Shown piece by piece: positions 35,468-47,315 of a stretch of DNA of 58,968 bases. The position numbers and the translations under genes were made by a program. Under the pieces are notes generated by a model. It had not been told where the DNA came from, did not search any database, and worked only from the letters and a program-made list of their open reading frames with translations. The stretch spans positions 23,594-82,561 of the forward strand of contig PBTY01000065.1 in assembly GCA_002729235.1 (NCBI GenBank), written 5' to 3'. The first letter of the stretch is position 1, and each line of letters begins with the position of its first letter. The DNA comes from Rickettsiales bacterium (GTDB lineage: Bacteria > Bacteroidota > Bacteroidia > Cytophagales > Cyclobacteriaceae).

Positions 35468-35513
35468 GGGTTGATAAAATATATAAATTAAGATTATCCT
35501 AACATTGTAATAA

Positions 35514-37721
<2,208 letters not shown>

Positions 37722-37740
37722 GAATAATTGAATAATAAAG

Positions 37741-37772
37741 AAAAAGGGTGGTTCATTTGAACCACCCTTTTT
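37741..37772. terminator. bidirectional terminator between katG and the chemoreceptor gene
   Basis: Perfect 15-base arms (37741-37755 and 37758-37772) around TT, with A run before and T run after. Serves the convergent genes on both sides. Confidence 0.93.
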
Positions 37773-37793
37773 CTTTTGTCTTGTAATATAGGA

Positions 37794-40136
37794 TTACAAT
37801 TGAAATTTCCTTAAACCCGTTTTAAGCGATAGAGCTATTGCAGCCAATTCCTCTGAACGGTTGTTGAAACTGGTCATTCCTGCAGAAAGTTCAGAGGCAG
37901 AGGAAGCCACTTCTTCAGAACCTGCAGCTGTTTGCTCAGCAATTACGACTACACTTTCGATGATCTTCACAATCTCCTGCAAATCAATTTTTTGCTTGCC
38001 AGCCGATTCAAGGATGTCCTCAGAGACAGAAAGGATAGCCTCAGCTAAATTGGTGTTTTCTGTAAATGCGGTAGACGCTTCTTTGGAAGCATTGTGTCCT
38101 TTTGTTACATTCTCTGCCATTTCTGCCATGGCCTTATCAGTTCCGGCAGTTTCTTCTTGAATGGTTTTGACGATATCAGCGATCTCACGTGTGGAGATTT
38201 TAGCTGATTCTGCAAGCTTCCGTATTTCTTCAGCTACAACAGCGAAACCCCGACCGGCATCTCCAGCCTGGGCTGCTTCTATAGCCGCATTTAAGGCTAG
38301 TAGGTTTGTTTGTGCAGCTATTTCGTTGATTACTTTGATTACCCGATCAATTTCTCTTGATTTGGCCACCAATGATTGGATGGAACTGTTAGTTTCCTCG
38401 GAACTTTGAGCAATTAATTGAATAGCGCCTTCAAAATTATTGACGATTTGTTTTCCTCTATTGCTATTTCGAATACCATCTCTGGATTTATCAAAGACTT
38501 GTTTAGATAGATGATCTGTTTTGTTTGCGTGATCTAAAATCTGCTCGATCAACGTGGAGGCCTCATCCACTTTATGCAATTGTCGTTGTGATCCCTGACT
38601 CATTTGTGAAATTGCACTTGCAATCTCCGTTGTGCTATTAGTCATTTCCAGGCTACTACTCAATAGCTCATCAGCTGCTTCATCGATGTTAGTTGCGTTA
38701 TTGGAAATATGATTTAGAATCTCGACTAATTGATCCAAACCCTCATTGAAGTTCAACATCATGGCACGAATGTCTCCTTGCGAATTGTCATCAAACCGCT
38801 CAGCAAGATTGCCTATTGCAATCGCTTTTGACATTTCGTTGATGCGCATAATAGGAAGGGTAATAGAGTTAAGTAAGTTGTTGATTGCCTCGCTTAGTGT
38901 TAGCCAGGCTCCAGACTTGTTCTCTAATTCCATTCTAACCATTAACTCACCTTCTGTTCCTGCTTTCAATATCACCTTGTTGGTGTTTTCAATTACCCTG
39001 GCTAGGTTATCACGCATTTCAATTAAAGCAGCTCCTAACACGTCATCGTCACCAAGGGTCTCAAACTTTGCATGTAGCTTTCCTTTTCTAATCTTGTTGG
39101 CAAACTCAGTTTTAACAATTAGACCATCTGTTAATACGTTGAGTGCCCTATGTGCTTGCCCTAATTCATCTCTGGAGTTGACACGTTGTCTCTGTGGGAA
39201 TTTGCCCTGAGATAGTAGAATGGCATTTTTGTTGATCAAATTGATGTTTCTGGTGATTTTCTTCAAATGAACCATCAAGATAAATACCCCAATGGAAGTG
39301 ATGAGGATCATTAGGATCACCAATCCGATGGTACTCTGACGGACTTTTTTATCGACCATTGTGCTGCTTCTTGCAATAAATTCATTCAGAAACGGCACTA
39401 ATTGATGAATGGATTCTCTTAATTCTCCATGAAGACCATCGTCTTCAGATAACCCGATTTGCTGCTGTATTGAAACAACGCGAGTAAACAGTTTTTGATA
39501 GGTCTCCAGCTTATCTAGCAATTGTTGACGTTCTGCTCTATTGGAAACCCTCAAATTGAGATGATTCCTGAAGTCCTCTACGCTTTTGTTAAACTTATCA
39601 AGATATTGAAGATCGTTCCGTAAGAAAAAGTCCTTTTCATGTCTTCGAAGCATGAGCATATAGGATTGATCATAAGGAGTTTTAGAATCCTCTACGTCAT
39701 GAATGGCGTCTCTTAACTGTCCTACCAACCCATCATCCTTAAAACCTTTAACCCGAATTTGTTTAGCCAGTTCTTCAAAAAGGCGAGAATAGCTTTGAAG
39801 CAAAGCTTGAGCAGTTTCAGCTTCACCTGCATCTACTTTGTATATCGATGCAAGACTATCCAAATCATTGTGCAGGGTTTTAACAATTTCTTGATATTCT
39901 GACAGGTATAGACTTTTACCAGTATTGATAAACTCACTGTTTTTGTATTCTCTAGCTAGAAAGTCTTTTTCATGTTTTCTAAGTTCAAGAACCTCTAGTT
40001 TCATAGTGATGAAAAACTTTTGAAGGTTCTCGTAATCCAGAATGTTAAGAATGGTGAAATAGGTCCAGATTCCAAAAATGAGTGCAAGTCCATATGGGAT
40101 AAGAAACTTGCCAGTGAGTCCTTTGAAAATATTCAT
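37794..40136 (-). CDS. methyl-accepting chemotaxis protein
   Basis: 780 residues. Membrane helix near 12-32, long helical ligand domain (about 35-270) with two [12 protein letters not shown] / [11 protein letters not shown]-like segments that suggest a helical bimodular (HBM) sensor, second helix near 277-297, HAMP-like regions, then the signalling domain with the hairpin tip [19 protein letters not shown] (about 630-648). Senses a small molecule outside the inner membrane and would signal through CheA/CheW; none is encoded in this window. Single gene, promoter region 40137-40245. Ends at the shared terminator with katG. Confidence 0.94.
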   Translation of the reverse strand: MNIFKGLTGKFLIPYGLALIFGIWTYFTILNILDYENLQKFFITMKLEVLELRKHEKDFLAREYKNSEFINTGKSLYLSEYQEIVKTLHNDLDSLASIYKVDAGEAETAQALLQSYSRLFEELAKQIRVKGFKDDGLVGQLRDAIHDVEDSKTPYDQSYMLMLRRHEKDFFLRNDLQYLDKFNKSVEDFRNHLNLRVSNRAERQQLLDKLETYQKLFTRVVSIQQQIGLSEDDGLHGELRESIHQLVPFLNEFIARSSTMVDKKVRQSTIGLVILMILITSIGVFILMVHLKKITRNINLINKNAILLSQGKFPQRQRVNSRDELGQAHRALNVLTDGLIVKTEFANKIRKGKLHAKFETLGDDDVLGAALIEMRDNLARVIENTNKVILKAGTEGELMVRMELENKSGAWLTLSEAINNLLNSITLPIMRINEMSKAIAIGNLAERFDDNSQGDIRAMMLNFNEGLDQLVEILNHISNNATNIDEAADELLSSSLEMTNSTTEIASAISQMSQGSQRQLHKVDEASTLIEQILDHANKTDHLSKQVFDKSRDGIRNSNRGKQIVNNFEGAIQLIAQSSEETNSSIQSLVAKSREIDRVIKVINEIAAQTNLLALNAAIEAAQAGDAGRGFAVVAEEIRKLAESAKISTREIADIVKTIQEETAGTDKAMAEMAENVTKGHNASKEASTAFTENTNLAEAILSVSEDILESAGKQKIDLQEIVKIIESVVVIAEQTAAGSEEVASSASELSAGMTSFNNRSEELAAIALSLKTGLRKFQL

Positions 40137-40245
40137 TAAATGTTTCAGTCTATAGCTGAAACAAAATTCTATTAGAGTTGCCTCCCAAGCTAACTATGTG
40201 TATTAACATAGAATTAAATTCGACTAGAGGCTACATATTGTCGAC

Positions 40246-40674
40246 TTAGGAGAAAATTTGATTTAAATGGTGCTGTAAGTGATCAAAGTAATCTTCAGCT
40301 AAAAACTGATAAGTAACCCTTTGCTCTCCAACAATGACAGGATGATCAGCATGTTGATCCAAAGATTGGTCAAGAACATTGAGTAGGGATAAATTCAGTG
40401 TATACCACAACTCCAGCGTTTCATGCCAGGTTTGGTTTTGATATCCACGAACTGTTACCCAAAGATCCTGATCGTATTTCTGTACCACATACGGCTCGTC
40501 AGTTTGCTGTAGGTGCATAAACCGGTAGTAATTGTTAATACAACTATCGCACAAGTGTCCAAGGATTTCTTTCTTACTCCATTTTTTGTCATCCAACTTT
40601 AAACTCACCTTAGATTCATCCAAAGTTTTTAGATGATCATAAGCATCATTAACCAAATTGAAGTAAGCAACCAT
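40246..40674 (-). CDS. DinB-family protein
   Basis: 142 residues, a four-helix DinB/YfiT-like metal-binding protein. WSKKEILGHLCDSCINNYYRF (in part: KKEILGHLCDSC, about 33-44) carries the first conserved His, and FDHLQHHLNQI near the C-terminus has the paired His. Likely binds a metal and may act as a thiol-dependent transferase. Last of a four-gene minus-strand cluster, 6 bases after the methyltransferase stop. Confidence 0.85.
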   Translation of the reverse strand: MVAYFNLVNDAYDHLKTLDESKVSLKLDDKKWSKKEILGHLCDSCINNYYRFMHLQQTDEPYVVQKYDQDLWVTVRGYQNQTWHETLELWYTLNLSLLNVLDQSLDQHADHPVIVGEQRVTYQFLAEDYFDHLQHHLNQIFS

Positions 40675-40680
40675 ATCCTA

Positions 40681-41406
40681 TCAGTTTACATAACCAACAC
40701 GAAGTAATGTAGGGAAAGTTGCACTTAATTCAGATTTCCAAAGAGGTAAAAGTTGATTCCTTAGATTAGTAATAGGTTCTGTAATTGATTCCGCTTTCAT
40801 TTTTTTAATGGCTGACCAGGTATTGACATAATTAATGAAATGTTCTAGCGTCCAATTTGCCTGGTATGAAAAGGAGAGAGTTTCTATTTCTCTGAATGGA
40901 AATGGAATGGTCTGATACTGTTGATCAATGTAGTGCCGTTCCGGTTCCCAATAAGAAGCTATGGATTGATAAAACCCATCGATAATTCCATTTATTTCAT
41001 TGTTAACACGGATCAAGGAGTATCCTGCGACAACAAAAACGCCATTTCTTTTGAGTACCCTTTTTACTTCTTGATAAAACAGATCGAAATCAAACCAGTG
41101 AATAGCCTGGGCCACGATTATTAGATCAAATAAATCTTCGGTGAAACGAGTACTTTCAGCTGGTTGGACTGAATAAACCACATTGTCAATGGTAGGGGCT
41201 TTCTCTAATTGATTTTGACTGATATCGGTAGCAAATACCTCTTTAAAGTGAGGGGCTATCAGTTGAGTCATTTGACCAGAGCCAGCTCCACAGTCCCATG
41301 CTGTTTTATGATTGCAAAGACTGACAACATAACCAACTAATTCCCGTGGATAGGAAGGTCTGTAGTATAAATAGTCGTTGGAGTTAGAGGAAAACAGATC
41401 TTTCAT
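40681..41406 (-). CDS. class I SAM-dependent methyltransferase
   Basis: 241 residues. YYRPSYPRELVGYV then TAWDCGAGSGQMTQLIAP (about 34-51; motif I GAGSG), VFATDISQNQLEKA (about 56-69) and VAQAIHWFDFDLFYQEVKRVL match the methyltransferase type 11 family, in the subgroup that begins with a YxxxRPxYP block. Substrate unknown. Lies 13 bases after the S41 peptidase and 6 before the DinB gene on the same strand. Confidence 0.9.
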   Translation of the reverse strand: MKDLFSSNSNDYLYYRPSYPRELVGYVVSLCNHKTAWDCGAGSGQMTQLIAPHFKEVFATDISQNQLEKAPTIDNVVYSVQPAESTRFTEDLFDLIIVAQAIHWFDFDLFYQEVKRVLKRNGVFVVAGYSLIRVNNEINGIIDGFYQSIASYWEPERHYIDQQYQTIPFPFREIETLSFSYQANWTLEHFINYVNTWSAIKKMKAESITEPITNLRNQLLPLWKSELSATFPTLLRVGYVN

Positions 41407-41419
41407 GCTCTCTCCAATT

Positions 41420-42520
41420 TTAATTATTCTTCTGTTTTATTAGTTCGAATGTTTTAGCCAAAACCTCATCGTTACCTTGTTTCATTTGCTCCAATTGGTT
41501 AAATATACTGACGTCTGGAGCAATTCCTTCTCCTTCGTGATTGACCTTATTAAGGTCTACAAATCTCATATTGGATAAGCTCAATCTCCATCCATTTTTC
41601 AACTTGACTTCTTTCACATCAGAGAAAGCTCCTTGTGTATTGTTTCCTATGAGCGTTACATTGGGTAAAATATTCATCATCATGACAAACTCCTCGGAGG
41701 CACTTACTGTCTCAGAGTTGGTTAGAAGATAAACCGAACCAGGGTAATTGAAGTTTTGAGGTTGGATATAAGTGGGCTTTAGATCTGAGAATCGCTCGTG
41801 ATCTGACTTTTTTCTTGTTTGTGTGTATTCTCCAACCTGCTTTTTGGTTGTGAAAAATCCAGCTAGTCGTTCTGGATAACCACTCACACCACCAATATTA
41901 TTGCGCAAATCGAGTATGATTTGATCTGTTTGATTCATTTCTTCGAGGATGTCTTCAAATGAGGATAGAAAATGCTTTCTGTCCGAAAGAAGTGTGGTAA
42001 GGCCCAAGCGGTGATAATCATAGAAGAACCAGCAGATTTTAATGTATCCTGTTTTTTCAGTCTGTGAATACTCAAATACATGATGATCATAGATCGCTTT
42101 TGACTCACTTAACAATGGTCCTTTATGTGACCAGTTGCTAAAACCATTTGCTTCCAGATAGTTTTTTACTGTCTGATCATAGAATCGAAACAAACTATCG
42201 GTGCCAAATTGGTTGGAGAAATTGGTTGGTCTCGTTCCTGAAAAAGTCAGCTTTTTGGCTCCTGTACCAGATAACTTAATGTGTGCATCTTCAAAGGGCT
42301 CCAGGATCTTAACCAATAGTTGAAAGAACTCTTCATCAGTAAGGTTATCCAAATGATCAATATTGTTCTGATAAACCTGTTGCCAATCGATTTCCTTCAG
42401 TTGAAAGAAGGCATAGTTCTGATCCATTTTTGTCCAGAAATCCTCGAATGTTTCCTGGTGACTTTGGGCATTACAAAGGGTACTTAAAAGAATGATGAGG
42501 CTAGCTAAGAACGATTTCAT
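41420..42520 (-). CDS. S41-family peptidase
   Basis: 366 residues. Signal peptide ending near LCNAQ (about 19), so periplasmic or surface. The C-terminal peptidase domain has LDLRNNIGG (about 206-214), the catalytic serine block TVSASEEFVMMM (about 274-285) and IGNNTQGAFSDV further on. No PDZ domain is evident, so it is a short tail-specific-protease relative. Second gene of the GNAT-S41-methyltransferase-DinB cluster. Confidence 0.88.
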   Translation of the reverse strand: MKSFLASLIILLSTLCNAQSHQETFEDFWTKMDQNYAFFQLKEIDWQQVYQNNIDHLDNLTDEEFFQLLVKILEPFEDAHIKLSGTGAKKLTFSGTRPTNFSNQFGTDSLFRFYDQTVKNYLEANGFSNWSHKGPLLSESKAIYDHHVFEYSQTEKTGYIKICWFFYDYHRLGLTTLLSDRKHFLSSFEDILEEMNQTDQIILDLRNNIGGVSGYPERLAGFFTTKKQVGEYTQTRKKSDHERFSDLKPTYIQPQNFNYPGSVYLLTNSETVSASEEFVMMMNILPNVTLIGNNTQGAFSDVKEVKLKNGWRLSLSNMRFVDLNKVNHEGEGIAPDVSIFNQLEQMKQGNDEVLAKTFELIKQKNN

Positions 42521-42574
42521 GACGGTATATTTATTTACTAGATGCCAAATTAGATGTAAACGTTGCTTTTCATT

Positions 42575-43147
42575 CTATGGGTTTCTTCTCATGAAGAATA
42601 AGGTGTCTCCATTTGGCTGATTCCACTCGTGATATGTCTCAAAACCGAAGTATTCATAAACTCTCTTGTTTCTGGGAACGGAGGTCTCCAGATATATGGG
42701 TAAGTTTTCTTTAGAGGACCAGTCAAATATCTTGTCTTTTAATTCTCTAGCCGCAGAAGTCTTTTTACCGGTGGTGGTTGCACCGAAAAACCAGAAGTAT
42801 AGAAACTTACCATCTTTTGGTCGCATTTTCTTAACGTAGGCTTCTCGCCTCAGTACATCTGGAACGCGTCTTAAACCAATACAATTCAAAACCAAAAGTA
42901 TCTGATTCCAGATATCTGCTAAGCCCTCCTTTTTATAATTGTATGGATAGCAGATCGCGACAGCTTCTTGATTGGAAGAAAGAATAACACCATTTCTGGT
43001 TTTGGCCGTATCATATGCATATTGTGCAAGTGCCTTTAAACTATTCTTCTTTTTTGGATTAATAACAGAAATCACACTGGGATTATTATGAAAGGATTCT
43101 TCTATAATCGCAATGACTTGTTCTCTCTGGCTGGTTCCGTTATTCAT
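42575..43147 (-). CDS. GNAT-family N-acetyltransferase-like protein
   Basis: 190 residues. The C-terminal half holds the acetyltransferase features: FLYFWFFGATTTGKK (about 112-126) where motif A strands occur, and YLETSVPRNKRVYEYFGFE (about 155-173), the usual GNAT end motif. The acetyl-CoA loop is poorly conserved, so the call rests mainly on the end motif. Promoter-proximal gene of the minus-strand cluster, 54 bases from S41; divergent from a small lipoprotein gene. Confidence 0.75.
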   Translation of the reverse strand: MNNGTSQREQVIAIIEESFHNNPSVISVINPKKKNSLKALAQYAYDTAKTRNGVILSSNQEAVAICYPYNYKKEGLADIWNQILLVLNCIGLRRVPDVLRREAYVKKMRPKDGKFLYFWFFGATTTGKKTSAARELKDKIFDWSSKENLPIYLETSVPRNKRVYEYFGFETYHEWNQPNGDTLFFMRRNP

Positions 43148-43232
43148 TACTGAAAATTGTGGTGATTTAATGTCAAATCCAACCTTCTCAGGTGTTCAGT
43201 GTGTCTTGAAGATTAGATTAACCAATCCAAAT

Positions 43233-43574
43233 ATGAGAGCCATTTATTATTTATTCTTTACCGTGATAGTTGTATCCAGTTGCAAGGAAGAATCAGAGGG
43301 AGTTTGTACCTCTGAACCCTTTGAAGCATATGAATGGCTTTCAGATATTCGAACGAATCTCGATAATTCAGAAACAGTCACTAGCATCACCCAATATGTT
43401 TACAATGATAACTGTGTTTATGAGGTAAACTATGGAGCCTATGTAGACGCACTGGTTATTGTATACAATGAGCAGGGAGAGGAAATATGCAAATTCGGAG
43501 GAATCGCCGGATTCAATACTTGCCCTGATTTTGATGAGAAGGCCACTAATGAAAAAGTAATTTTTCAGAAATAA
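43233..43574 (+). CDS. small lipoprotein, unknown function
   Basis: 113 residues from the ATG at 43233 (MRAIYYLFFTVIVVSSC), which gives a clean lipobox with Cys17. An ATG at 43113 would overlap the divergent GNAT gene and spoil the signal. Mature part is acidic with four Cys in addition to the lipidated one (VCTSEPF, NCVYEV, EICKF, NTCPDF), which might form disulfides. Bacteroidota genomes contain many such small lipoproteins; I do not recognise a family. Confidence 0.7.
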   Translation: MRAIYYLFFTVIVVSSCKEESEGVCTSEPFEAYEWLSDIRTNLDNSETVTSITQYVYNDNCVYEVNYGAYVDALVIVYNEQGEEICKFGGIAGFNTCPDFDEKATNEKVIFQK

Positions 43575-43750
43575 TAAGATGGTGTGATTTCGGGTTAAGA
43601 AAGGTCTTATTTATTTCCATTTTTTCAAATACTATGGATCGTCTTCAACTCAATAATGATTAATGTCATGTTTTTAAGGATCATGGATTAGCGTGATCTC
43701 AGTCTGAGTAGAACATGATAGACTGAACTGAACAGGTATAATAGTTGTCG

Positions 43751-43764
43751 CTGATAAAAATCAG
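43751..43764. promoter_or_regulatory. FNR/CRP-type operator upstream of ccoS
   Basis: CTGAT-AAAA-ATCAG, a perfect palindrome close to the FNR consensus TTGAT-N4-ATCAA, 64 bases before the ccoS start. This is where a class II activator site at -41.5 would lie for a start of transcription near 43799. cbb3 operons are commonly controlled by FNR-like proteins under low oxygen. Confidence 0.55.
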
Positions 43765-43827
43765 ATTATTTCCTGAAACCCCTCATAAGAAACCCTTCCA
43801 GACACTTGTAATCTTGCTGTCATAATT

Positions 43828-44004
43828 ATGAGTGTAATAATAATATTGATCGGATTTAGTTTGGTAGTGGCCTCTGGCTTTCTATTCGCGTTCATTTGGG
43901 CCAACCGCAGTGGCCAATTTGATGATGATTATACCCCATCCGTGAGAATATTATTCGATGATGAACCTAAACAATCTCAGCATGTCAACAGAGACAATGA
44001 CTAA
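43828..44004 (+). CDS. ccoS: cbb3-type cytochrome oxidase assembly protein CcoS
   Basis: 58 residues: MSVIIILIGFSLVVASGFLF is a membrane helix, followed by AFIWANRSGQFDDDYTPS and an acidic, polar tail with RILFDDEP. The helix plus SGQFDD...TP..RIL pattern is diagnostic of CcoS/FixS, needed to insert haem and copper cofactors into cbb3 oxidase. It is easily missed because of its size. It overlaps the start region of ccoNO by 8 to 47 bases depending on which ccoN start is used. Inner membrane. Confidence 0.93.
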   Translation: MSVIIILIGFSLVVASGFLFAFIWANRSGQFDDDYTPSVRILFDDEPKQSQHVNRDND

Positions 44005-46165
44005 ACAGGAAGGCAAGACGCCGGCAGCAGACGGTGCCCTTGACACTTTTTACTACGACAACTCGACTGTTCGTATGTTCCTTATCGCAGCCACCATTTT
44101 TGGTGTGGTAGGGATGTCTGTCGGATTACTGGTAGCTTGCCAGTTCTTTTGGCCAGACCTTAACTTTGGAATCCAGTACACCACTTTTGGTCGAATCAGA
44201 CCACTGCATACGAATGCAGTGATTTTCGCATTTGTGGGTAATGGTATTTTTGCCGGAGTTTATTATTCACTACAACGCTTGTGTAAAACAAGAATGTTCA
44301 GTGACCTTCTCAGCAAGATTCACTTCTGGGGATGGCAGTTAATCATTCTTTCCGCAGCGATCACTTTACCACTTGGTATCACTACTAGTAAAGAGTATGC
44401 CGAACTAGAATGGCCGATTGATATCGCGATCGCCCTTATTTGGGTGGTGTTTGGTGTCAATATGTTTGCAACTATTCTTAAAAGAAGAGAGCGTCATCTA
44501 TATGTAGCCATCTGGTTCTACATCGCTACGTTCGTTACGGTTGCTATGCTGCACATCGTCAATTCATTCGAGTTGCCAGTTACACTTTTCAAATCGTATT
44601 CATGGTATGCTGGTGTGCAGGATGCATTGGTGCAATGGTGGTATGGACACAATGCAGTAGCATTCTTCCTAACTACACCATATTTAGGTTTGATGTATTA
44701 TTTCATCCCTAAAGCAGCAAACAGACCGGTTTACTCCTATAGATTGTCAATTGTTCACTTCTGGGCATTGATCTTCATCTACATCTGGGCAGGACCTCAC
44801 CACTTGTTATACAACTCCTTGCCTAACTGGGCTCAGTCTTTAGGTACTGTGTTTTCAGTGATGTTGATTGCTCCATCCTGGGGAGGTATGTTGAATGGTT
44901 TACTGACTTTGAGAGGAGCTTGGGACCGAGTTCGTGAAGATCCTATTTTGAAATTCATGGTAGTGGCTGTTACTGCATATGGTATGTCCACTTTCGAAGG
45001 TCCAATGCTTTCATTAAAGAACTTCAACGCTGTAGCGCACTTTACCGACTGGATCGTAGCTCACGTGCACGTAGGTGGTTTAGGATGGAATGGTTTCCTA
45101 ACATTTGCTATGCTATACTACTTGATCCCTAGACTATATGGAACTCAATTGTTCTCTAAAAAACTAGCCAATATCCACTTCTGGATTGGTACCATGGGGA
45201 TCATTTTCTATGCATTACCAATGTACTGGGCAGGTTTCGTACAAAGTTTAATGTGGAAGCAATTCGCTCCAGAAGGAACATTGGTTTACAGTAACTTCCT
45301 GGAGACAGTTACTCAAATCCTTCCAATGTACATGTTAAGAGCATTTGGTGGAGCATTATACTTGTCAGGTGCGCTTGTTATGATTTACAATCTGGTGAAA
45401 ACAGCTCAGTCTGGTTCTTTCATCAAAGAAACAATGGCACAAGCGGCTCCATTGGCAAAAGATTACAAACCAGCAAGCTCAGAGCACTGGCACAGAAGAA
45501 TCTTCGAATGGAGACCAGTTAACTTATTGGTATGGAGTTTAGTAGCAGTGGCTATTGGTGGTATCATTGAGATTGTGCCTACATTCCTTGTGAAGTCCAA
45601 CGTTCCAACCATCGCAAGTGTAAAACCTTACACACCACTTGAATTGAATGGTAGAGATATCTATGTGAGAGAAGGATGTTATACTTGTCACTCTCAGATG
45701 ATTAGACCGTTCAGGTCAGAAACAGAGCGATATGGTGAATATGCGAAAGCTGGTGAGTTTATCTACGATCACCCGTTCCAGTGGGGATCTAAGAGGACTG
45801 GCCCGGATTTGTTGAGAGTTGGTGGTAAGTATCCACACAGCTGGCACTACTATCACATGCTGGATCCAACCAGTATGTCTCCGGGTTCAATTATGCCAAG
45901 ATATCCATGGTTATTTGAACAAAACTGGGACAAAGAGCTGACACCAGCTAAGATTGAGGCCATGCAAACCCTTGGTGTACCATATGAAGAAGGTTTCGCT
46001 GAAGTATCAGTAGCAGACGCTGAAAAGCAAGCAGCTGAGATCGTGGCTGAACTAGAAACACAAGGTGTGAAGGTGGTTCCAGAGAAAGAAATTGTAGCCT
46101 TGATTGCCTATCTACAACGAATAGGTACTGATATCAAGAAGGTTGATGAACTAACTCAAAAATAG
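43982..46165 (+). CDS. ccoN: cbb3-type cytochrome c oxidase, fused subunits I and II (CcoNO)
   Basis: About 727 residues from ATG 43982; ATGs at 43958 and 43997 are alternatives. The N-terminal 500 residues are CcoN with twelve membrane helices and haem/CuB ligands in RPLHTNAVIFAF, WYGHNAVAFFL, GPHHLLYN and AHVHVGGLGWNG. The C-terminal part is CcoO, one membrane helix and a haem c site CYTCHSQMIRPF (near residue 565), with GSIMPRYPW supplying the axial Met. The fusion is usual in Bacteroidota. Codons are more C-ending than in neighbours, which fits strong expression. Terminal oxidase for low oxygen. Confidence 0.97.
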   Translation: MSTETMTKQEGKTPAADGALDTFYYDNSTVRMFLIAATIFGVVGMSVGLLVACQFFWPDLNFGIQYTTFGRIRPLHTNAVIFAFVGNGIFAGVYYSLQRLCKTRMFSDLLSKIHFWGWQLIILSAAITLPLGITTSKEYAELEWPIDIAIALIWVVFGVNMFATILKRRERHLYVAIWFYIATFVTVAMLHIVNSFELPVTLFKSYSWYAGVQDALVQWWYGHNAVAFFLTTPYLGLMYYFIPKAANRPVYSYRLSIVHFWALIFIYIWAGPHHLLYNSLPNWAQSLGTVFSVMLIAPSWGGMLNGLLTLRGAWDRVREDPILKFMVVAVTAYGMSTFEGPMLSLKNFNAVAHFTDWIVAHVHVGGLGWNGFLTFAMLYYLIPRLYGTQLFSKKLANIHFWIGTMGIIFYALPMYWAGFVQSLMWKQFAPEGTLVYSNFLETVTQILPMYMLRAFGGALYLSGALVMIYNLVKTAQSGSFIKETMAQAAPLAKDYKPASSEHWHRRIFEWRPVNLLVWSLVAVAIGGIIEIVPTFLVKSNVPTIASVKPYTPLELNGRDIYVREGCYTCHSQMIRPFRSETERYGEYAKAGEFIYDHPFQWGSKRTGPDLLRVGGKYPHSWHYYHMLDPTSMSPGSIMPRYPWLFEQNWDKELTPAKIEAMQTLGVPYEEGFAEVSVADAEKQAAEIVAELETQGVKVVPEKEIVALIAYLQRIGTDIKKVDELTQK

Positions 46166-46172
46166 AATCACC

Positions 46173-46364
46173 ATGCTAAAATTTGTAAAACATCATATGG
46201 AGACCATTGCGGGAATAGACATCTTCCCGCTTATCTCCCTGATCATATTCTTTGTGTTCTTCGTGGGGCTATTCATTTACATTGCTCGCGCTGATAAGAA
46301 AGAAATCAATGAAATCTCAAGAATTCCTTTAGACTCAAACGCTGATAATCATGAACTTGCCTAA
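46173..46364 (+). CDS. ccoQ: cbb3-type oxidase small subunit CcoQ
   Basis: 63 residues with one membrane helix (about 20-40: PLISLIIFFVFFVGLFIYI) and a short charged cytoplasmic tail (ARADKKEINEISRIPLD), the CcoQ/FixQ pattern. Stabilises the oxidase complex. Starts 7 bases after ccoNO and overlaps the ccoP start by 14 bases. Confidence 0.9.
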   Translation: MLKFVKHHMETIAGIDIFPLISLIIFFVFFVGLFIYIARADKKEINEISRIPLDSNADNHELA

Positions 46365-47304
46365 GATATTAACCACGCTAATGATTCTGGCTTCACCAGC
46401 AATGACATTTGCGCAGGAAGCATCTGACATGGAATCATTGTATGCTACTTATCAATTAGAAATTGTTGTTGGAGTGGCCGCAGTAGTTTCGGTGCTTGCT
46501 TTGCTGGCACTTATTACAGCTCTTTATGCCATGAAAGCAATGGCTAGAGGTAGAATGGCTGAAGCCGAGGAATCTTCGATGATTTCTGTAAAACCAGGAG
46601 AAGAAGGTCTCGGGTTCTGGAGAAGATTCTGGAACAGAATGAACGACTCAGTACCAGTAGCTAACGAAGAATCGGTAATGACTGATCACGCATACGATGG
46701 TATTCGTGAGTTGGACAATCGTCTCCCACCTTGGTGGCTATGGGGATTTTATTTCACCATCTTCTTCGGTGTAGTATACGTATTAAACTATCACGTTTTC
46801 AAATACAGTCCACTTCAAGAAGAAGCATACAATCTCGAAATGGAACAAGCTGAAGCTCAGGTGACTGCTTACCTGGCAACACTGGATAATTTAATTGATG
46901 AAACTTCTGTTACATTCAGTGAAGAAGAATCTGATTTACTTACTGGTAAAGAAATTTTTATATCTAAATGTTCAGCTTGTCATGGTCAAAATGGTGAAGG
47001 AGGAGTAGGACCCAATCTAACAGATAAGTACTGGTTGCATGGTGGAGACATCAAGTCAATTTTCAAGACGGTCAAATACGGTGTTCCTTCCAAAGGGATG
47101 ATTTCCTGGGAGGCCCAGTTGGTGCCAAAGGAGATGCAACAAGTATCTAGCTACATCTATACGTTAGAAGGTACTGATCCTGCTAATCCAAAAGAACCAC
47201 AGGGAGATCTTTTCGAAAGAGAAGCATCCTCTGAGGAGGCTGGAGATGCTGAGACCGAAACTGCAGATGCAGGTGAGGGTCAGCTTCTCGAAGCTGGCAT
47301 GTAA
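46351..47304 (+). CDS. ccoP: cbb3-type oxidase subunit III (CcoP), single-haem form
   Basis: 317 residues. An N-terminal membrane helix (about 30-52) and a second near 130-150 (WWLWGFYFTIFFGVVYV, the CcoP_N domain), then one cytochrome c domain with CSACHGQNGEGGVGPNLTD (about 206-224) and a likely axial Met in SKGMISW. Proteobacterial CcoP carries two haems; only one CxxCH is present here, as seen in other Bacteroidota. The tail (280-317) is acidic and low-complexity. Delivers electrons to CcoNO. Confidence 0.95.
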   Translation: MNLPKILTTLMILASPAMTFAQEASDMESLYATYQLEIVVGVAAVVSVLALLALITALYAMKAMARGRMAEAEESSMISVKPGEEGLGFWRRFWNRMNDSVPVANEESVMTDHAYDGIRELDNRLPPWWLWGFYFTIFFGVVYVLNYHVFKYSPLQEEAYNLEMEQAEAQVTAYLATLDNLIDETSVTFSEEESDLLTGKEIFISKCSACHGQNGEGGVGPNLTDKYWLHGGDIKSIFKTVKYGVPSKGMISWEAQLVPKEMQQVSSYIYTLEGTDPANPKEPQGDLFEREASSEEAGDAETETADAGEGQLLEAGM

Positions 47305-47315
47305 ACGACAATAAA

